NCBI GenBank assembly: GCA_945892985.1
Contig: CAMDDU010000011.1
Coordinates: 46,693-110,692, forward strand
Direction: 5' to 3'
DNA: 64,000 nucleotides
DNA from: CAITSH01 sp945892985
Lineage (GTDB): Bacteria; Pseudomonadota; Gammaproteobacteria; Burkholderiales; SG8-39
The notes beneath the pieces were generated by a model that was not told where the DNA came from, ran no database searches, and saw nothing but the letters and a program-made list of their open reading frames with translations. The position numbers and the translations under genes were made by a program. Below, in pieces: positions 62,559-64,000 of this stretch (positions are counted from its first letter, which is position 1; each line of letters starts with the position of its first letter).

Positions 62559-62601
62559 AATCGGCCGCAAACCCGCGCCAAGCGGGCATTTGCAGCCGAT
62601 T
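62559..62601 (+). terminator. Rho-independent-type terminator after the small lysine-rich gene
   Basis: Arms AATCGGCCGCAAACCCGC and GCGGGCATTTGCAGCCGATT pair over about 18 positions with small bulges and a short loop, followed by TTCATTGCTT. The stem is long and GC-rich; the T tract is imperfect. Confidence 0.6.
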
Positions 62602-62676
62602 TTCATTGCTTAGCCGGGCTTTCACAGGCCGCACAATAACCGCACGGTATCTACACGGGTACCCGAGCACTTAGTG

Positions 62677-62765
62677 CTGACACTTAGGTCTGACACGTGG
62701 CCTGACACTTGGACCGAAACCTGGAATGACACCTTGCCTGACGCCGTATAGCCTGACGCATAGTC
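62677..62765. repeat. Degenerate tandem array of about 12-base units
   Basis: Successive units ctgacacttaggt, ctgacacgtggc, ctgacacttgga, ccgaaacctgga, atgacaccttgc, ctgacgccgtatagc, ctgacgcatagtc. Non-coding. The rest of 62602-63217 holds the inverted repeat at 63000 and no gene. Confidence 0.65.
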
Positions 62766-62999
62766 AGGCCACTCGCGCTCATGGGCCGGCCTTCTGCGCG
62801 TCGACGACAAGCGCTGTTCCGTAATCTTGAGCGCACAGTGGTGCCCCGCACTACACCGACGTTCCTGAGCACAGGGTGACCCGGCGGTACAAACGCAGTT
62901 GTAACCACGGCGGCTTCATCATCGCCAGCTTCCTTGCCTGTCATAAGCGCGCACACAGGCGGCGACGCGTATCAGCTTTGGTTCCCGCCCAGGGCAAAA

Positions 63000-63083
63000 A
63001 AGGGGACTGCAGGTGAAAAAGTCCAAAATAACACCTTCGGGCAAGGGGGCACCCCTTGCTCAAGCCACAAAAACTGTCCCCTT
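63000..63083. repeat. Nested inverted-repeat element
   Basis: Outer arms AAGGGGACTG and CTGTCCCCTT (one mismatch) enclose a perfect inner stem GCAAGGGG / CCCCTTGC (63041-63059). The 84-base element could be a small non-autonomous mobile element or encode a structured RNA. Confidence 0.6.
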
Positions 63084-63217
63084 CCACGCGCATTCAAAAC
63101 AAAAAGGTCATAAGATACGGGCTGCAAAAAAGCGGCGCACGCTTTCGTGACCGCCATTAAGCTCACGGAGCGCCATCGCGCCCCGGTGCGACTGCCTTGA
63201 AAGGGAAGATTAAAGAT

Positions 63218-63595
63218 ATGCCTCGTAAAGAACCAAGTTTCTCGGAACGCCTGCAGACCGCGGCCAAGGCCAAGCAAGCCCAGATGGAAAAAATCAAGGT
63301 GACGGTGCGTACCAATGACGCACAAGCGACCGAGCGGCAGGCAGAACGGATAGAAACAGAAAAAGCGCGCCAAATACGCATCGCCGAACGCAAACTCGCA
63401 AACCAGGTCCTCGCCAAACAAAGGGACGAGGCGCGCAAAGCCGAACAAGCCAGGCTGGCCCAAGCCGCCGCTGAAGAGAAAGCACGTAAGGACGCTGAGC
63501 GTGCCGCCAAAGCGGAAGCCGAAGCCGCCCTGAAAAAGGAACAGAAGGCCGCGCGCGACTCTAAATACGCCGCGCGCAAAGCACAACAGAAATAG
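63218..63595 (+). CDS. Charged coiled-coil protein (DUF6481-like)
   Basis: 125 residues. The N-terminus MPRKEPSFSERLQTAAKAKQ is followed by a continuous Lys/Glu/Arg/Ala-rich helix (QAERIETEKARQIRIAERKL to AARKAQQK), very likely coiled coil. The opening EPSFxER and overall make-up resemble DUF6481. No enzymatic motif, signal or membrane segment. The ATG at 63218 has AAGGGAAG about 11 bases upstream; a TTG 7 codons earlier is possible. Confidence 0.7.
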   Translation: MPRKEPSFSERLQTAAKAKQAQMEKIKVTVRTNDAQATERQAERIETEKARQIRIAERKLANQVLAKQRDEARKAEQARLAQAAAEEKARKDAERAAKAEAEAALKKEQKAARDSKYAARKAQQK

Positions 63596-63855
63596 GCACC
63601 CAGGACTCACGCCAAAAAAGTTGGCCTTGCGATGGGGCACAGGCGCACCTGCTGTGCCTCTTACGACCTTCCCGCAATGTCGGGGGGCGGCCATAGGCGC
63701 ATTAAGCCGTTCAGCTAGCTCAGGTAGTTGTTAGGGCACGCGCTTCTCAGTGTGGTTGAACTCCGGCGTGCCGATCAGGGCCTTCTTGCGATGCCTGACA
63801 AAACGCGCTCGTGTCGGGAACAAGAACCTGCACGCCAATTCGCCGCCTCAACTAA

Positions 63856-64000
63856 GGAAACACTGAACAAGTCCGCGCGTCTGTTGTCATATAGCGAGAC
63901 GCAAACGGGAGGATTGAGAATGAAACAAATGACGCTGGCGGCGGCGAAAGGATTCGAGGTACATGGAAGAGCAACGCGCAAAGCGGCGTTTCTGGCGCGC
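63856..64000 (+). mobile_element. IS5-family insertion sequence, left end (cut by window)
   Basis: The element appears to begin with GGAAACACTGAACAAGTC at 63856, the usual type of IS5 terminal repeat. It is preceded by CTAA (63852-63855), which fits the YTAR target that IS5 elements duplicate. The transposase gene starts 64 bases in. The 260 bases between the DUF6481-like gene and this end hold no clear gene. Confidence 0.7.
63920..64000 (+). CDS. IS5-family transposase, N-terminal fragment
   Basis: 27 codons before the window ends: MKQMTLAAAKGFEVHGRATR KAAFLAR. This beginning, with the R-(A/K)-x-F-L segment, is typical of IS5-family DDE transposases. GGGAGGA lies about 7 bases before the ATG. 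Whether the gene is intact cannot be seen. Confidence 0.8.
   Translation, partial: MKQMTLAAAKGFEVHGRATRKAAFLAR

Noticed and set aside
63775..63981. A 68-codon minus-strand frame over the IS5 end
   Set aside because: It overlaps the terminal repeat and the transposase start, which explain the sequence better.

Overview
The window looks like a chromosomal accessory region of a high-GC betaproteobacterium, probably Burkholderiales (Alcaligenaceae/Comamonadaceae-like). The main reasons are seven Bug-type (TctC family) solute receptors, several MmgE/PrpD proteins, HyuA/HyuB, AtuA-type and Rieske genes, and codon use rich in third-position G/C. Almost every gene is catabolic, transport or regulatory. 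No tRNA, rRNA or CRISPR array was seen. The only mobile gene is an IS5-like transposase start at the right edge.

Region 1 (1-18645) holds two related catabolic modules. Module A is DUF1116, TetR and a glutamine-synthetase-like ligase transcribed leftward. These diverge from a Rieske oxygenase, a D-2-hydroxyacid dehydrogenase and an SDR transcribed rightward. Module B is a leftward run of 13 genes from 18586 to 6101: GS-like ligase, GST, ABC receptor, ATPase, permease, SDR, Rieske, D-2-hydroxyacid dehydrogenase, Ldh-family dehydrogenase, TetR, Rieske and DUF1116 in transcription order, with some gaps of about 100-180 bases. The modules share five protein families plus SDRs. A 20-base operator-like site also recurs at the head of each (16 of 20 bases identical), which suggests one regulon under the two paralogous TetR proteins. 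The gene content suggests that an imported nitrogen compound is gamma-glutamylated, oxidised by Rieske enzymes and processed through hydroxyacid/keto-acid steps, with DUF1116 (the family of oxamate carbamoyltransferase subunit AllG) acting on a carbamoyl or oxamate-like intermediate. The substrate is unknown.

Region 2 (19034-32716) has a probably leaderless amidase, an MmgE/PrpD protein, a DMT exporter, and a leftward group: lipoprotein hydrolase, PrpF-type isomerase, Bug, PcaD-like hydrolase, an orphan molybdenum hydroxylase large subunit, Bug, Bug. Intergenic spaces here and further right carry short degenerate tandem arrays of mostly 11-13 base units and REP-like palindromes.

Region 3 (33091-48814) begins with an XRE-cupin regulator. 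Next is a strong sigma70-type promoter with a perfect 17-base palindrome at its start point, followed by rightward genes: alpha/beta hydrolase, isochorismatase-type amidohydrolase, PuuE-type deacetylase, a complete Liv-type ABC importer, Bug, deacetylase, Bug, a protein with three tandem RidA-like domains, deacetylase, a small AtzG-like protein and a GatA/AtzE-like amidase. The set looks like an uncharacterised route for stepwise hydrolysis of a cyclic amide, imide or ureide.

Region 4 (49006-61909) is a tightly packed operon: HyuA, HyuB, MmgE/PrpD, AtuA-type, DUF4387, NitT/TauT-type receptor, MmgE/PrpD, ABC ATPase, permease, Bug, and a MarR regulator. An inverted repeat overlaps its putative -35 box.

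Region 5 (61910-64000) has two small basic/coiled-coil proteins, a strong hairpin terminator, degenerate 12-base repeats, a nested inverted-repeat element and the left end of an IS5-family element.
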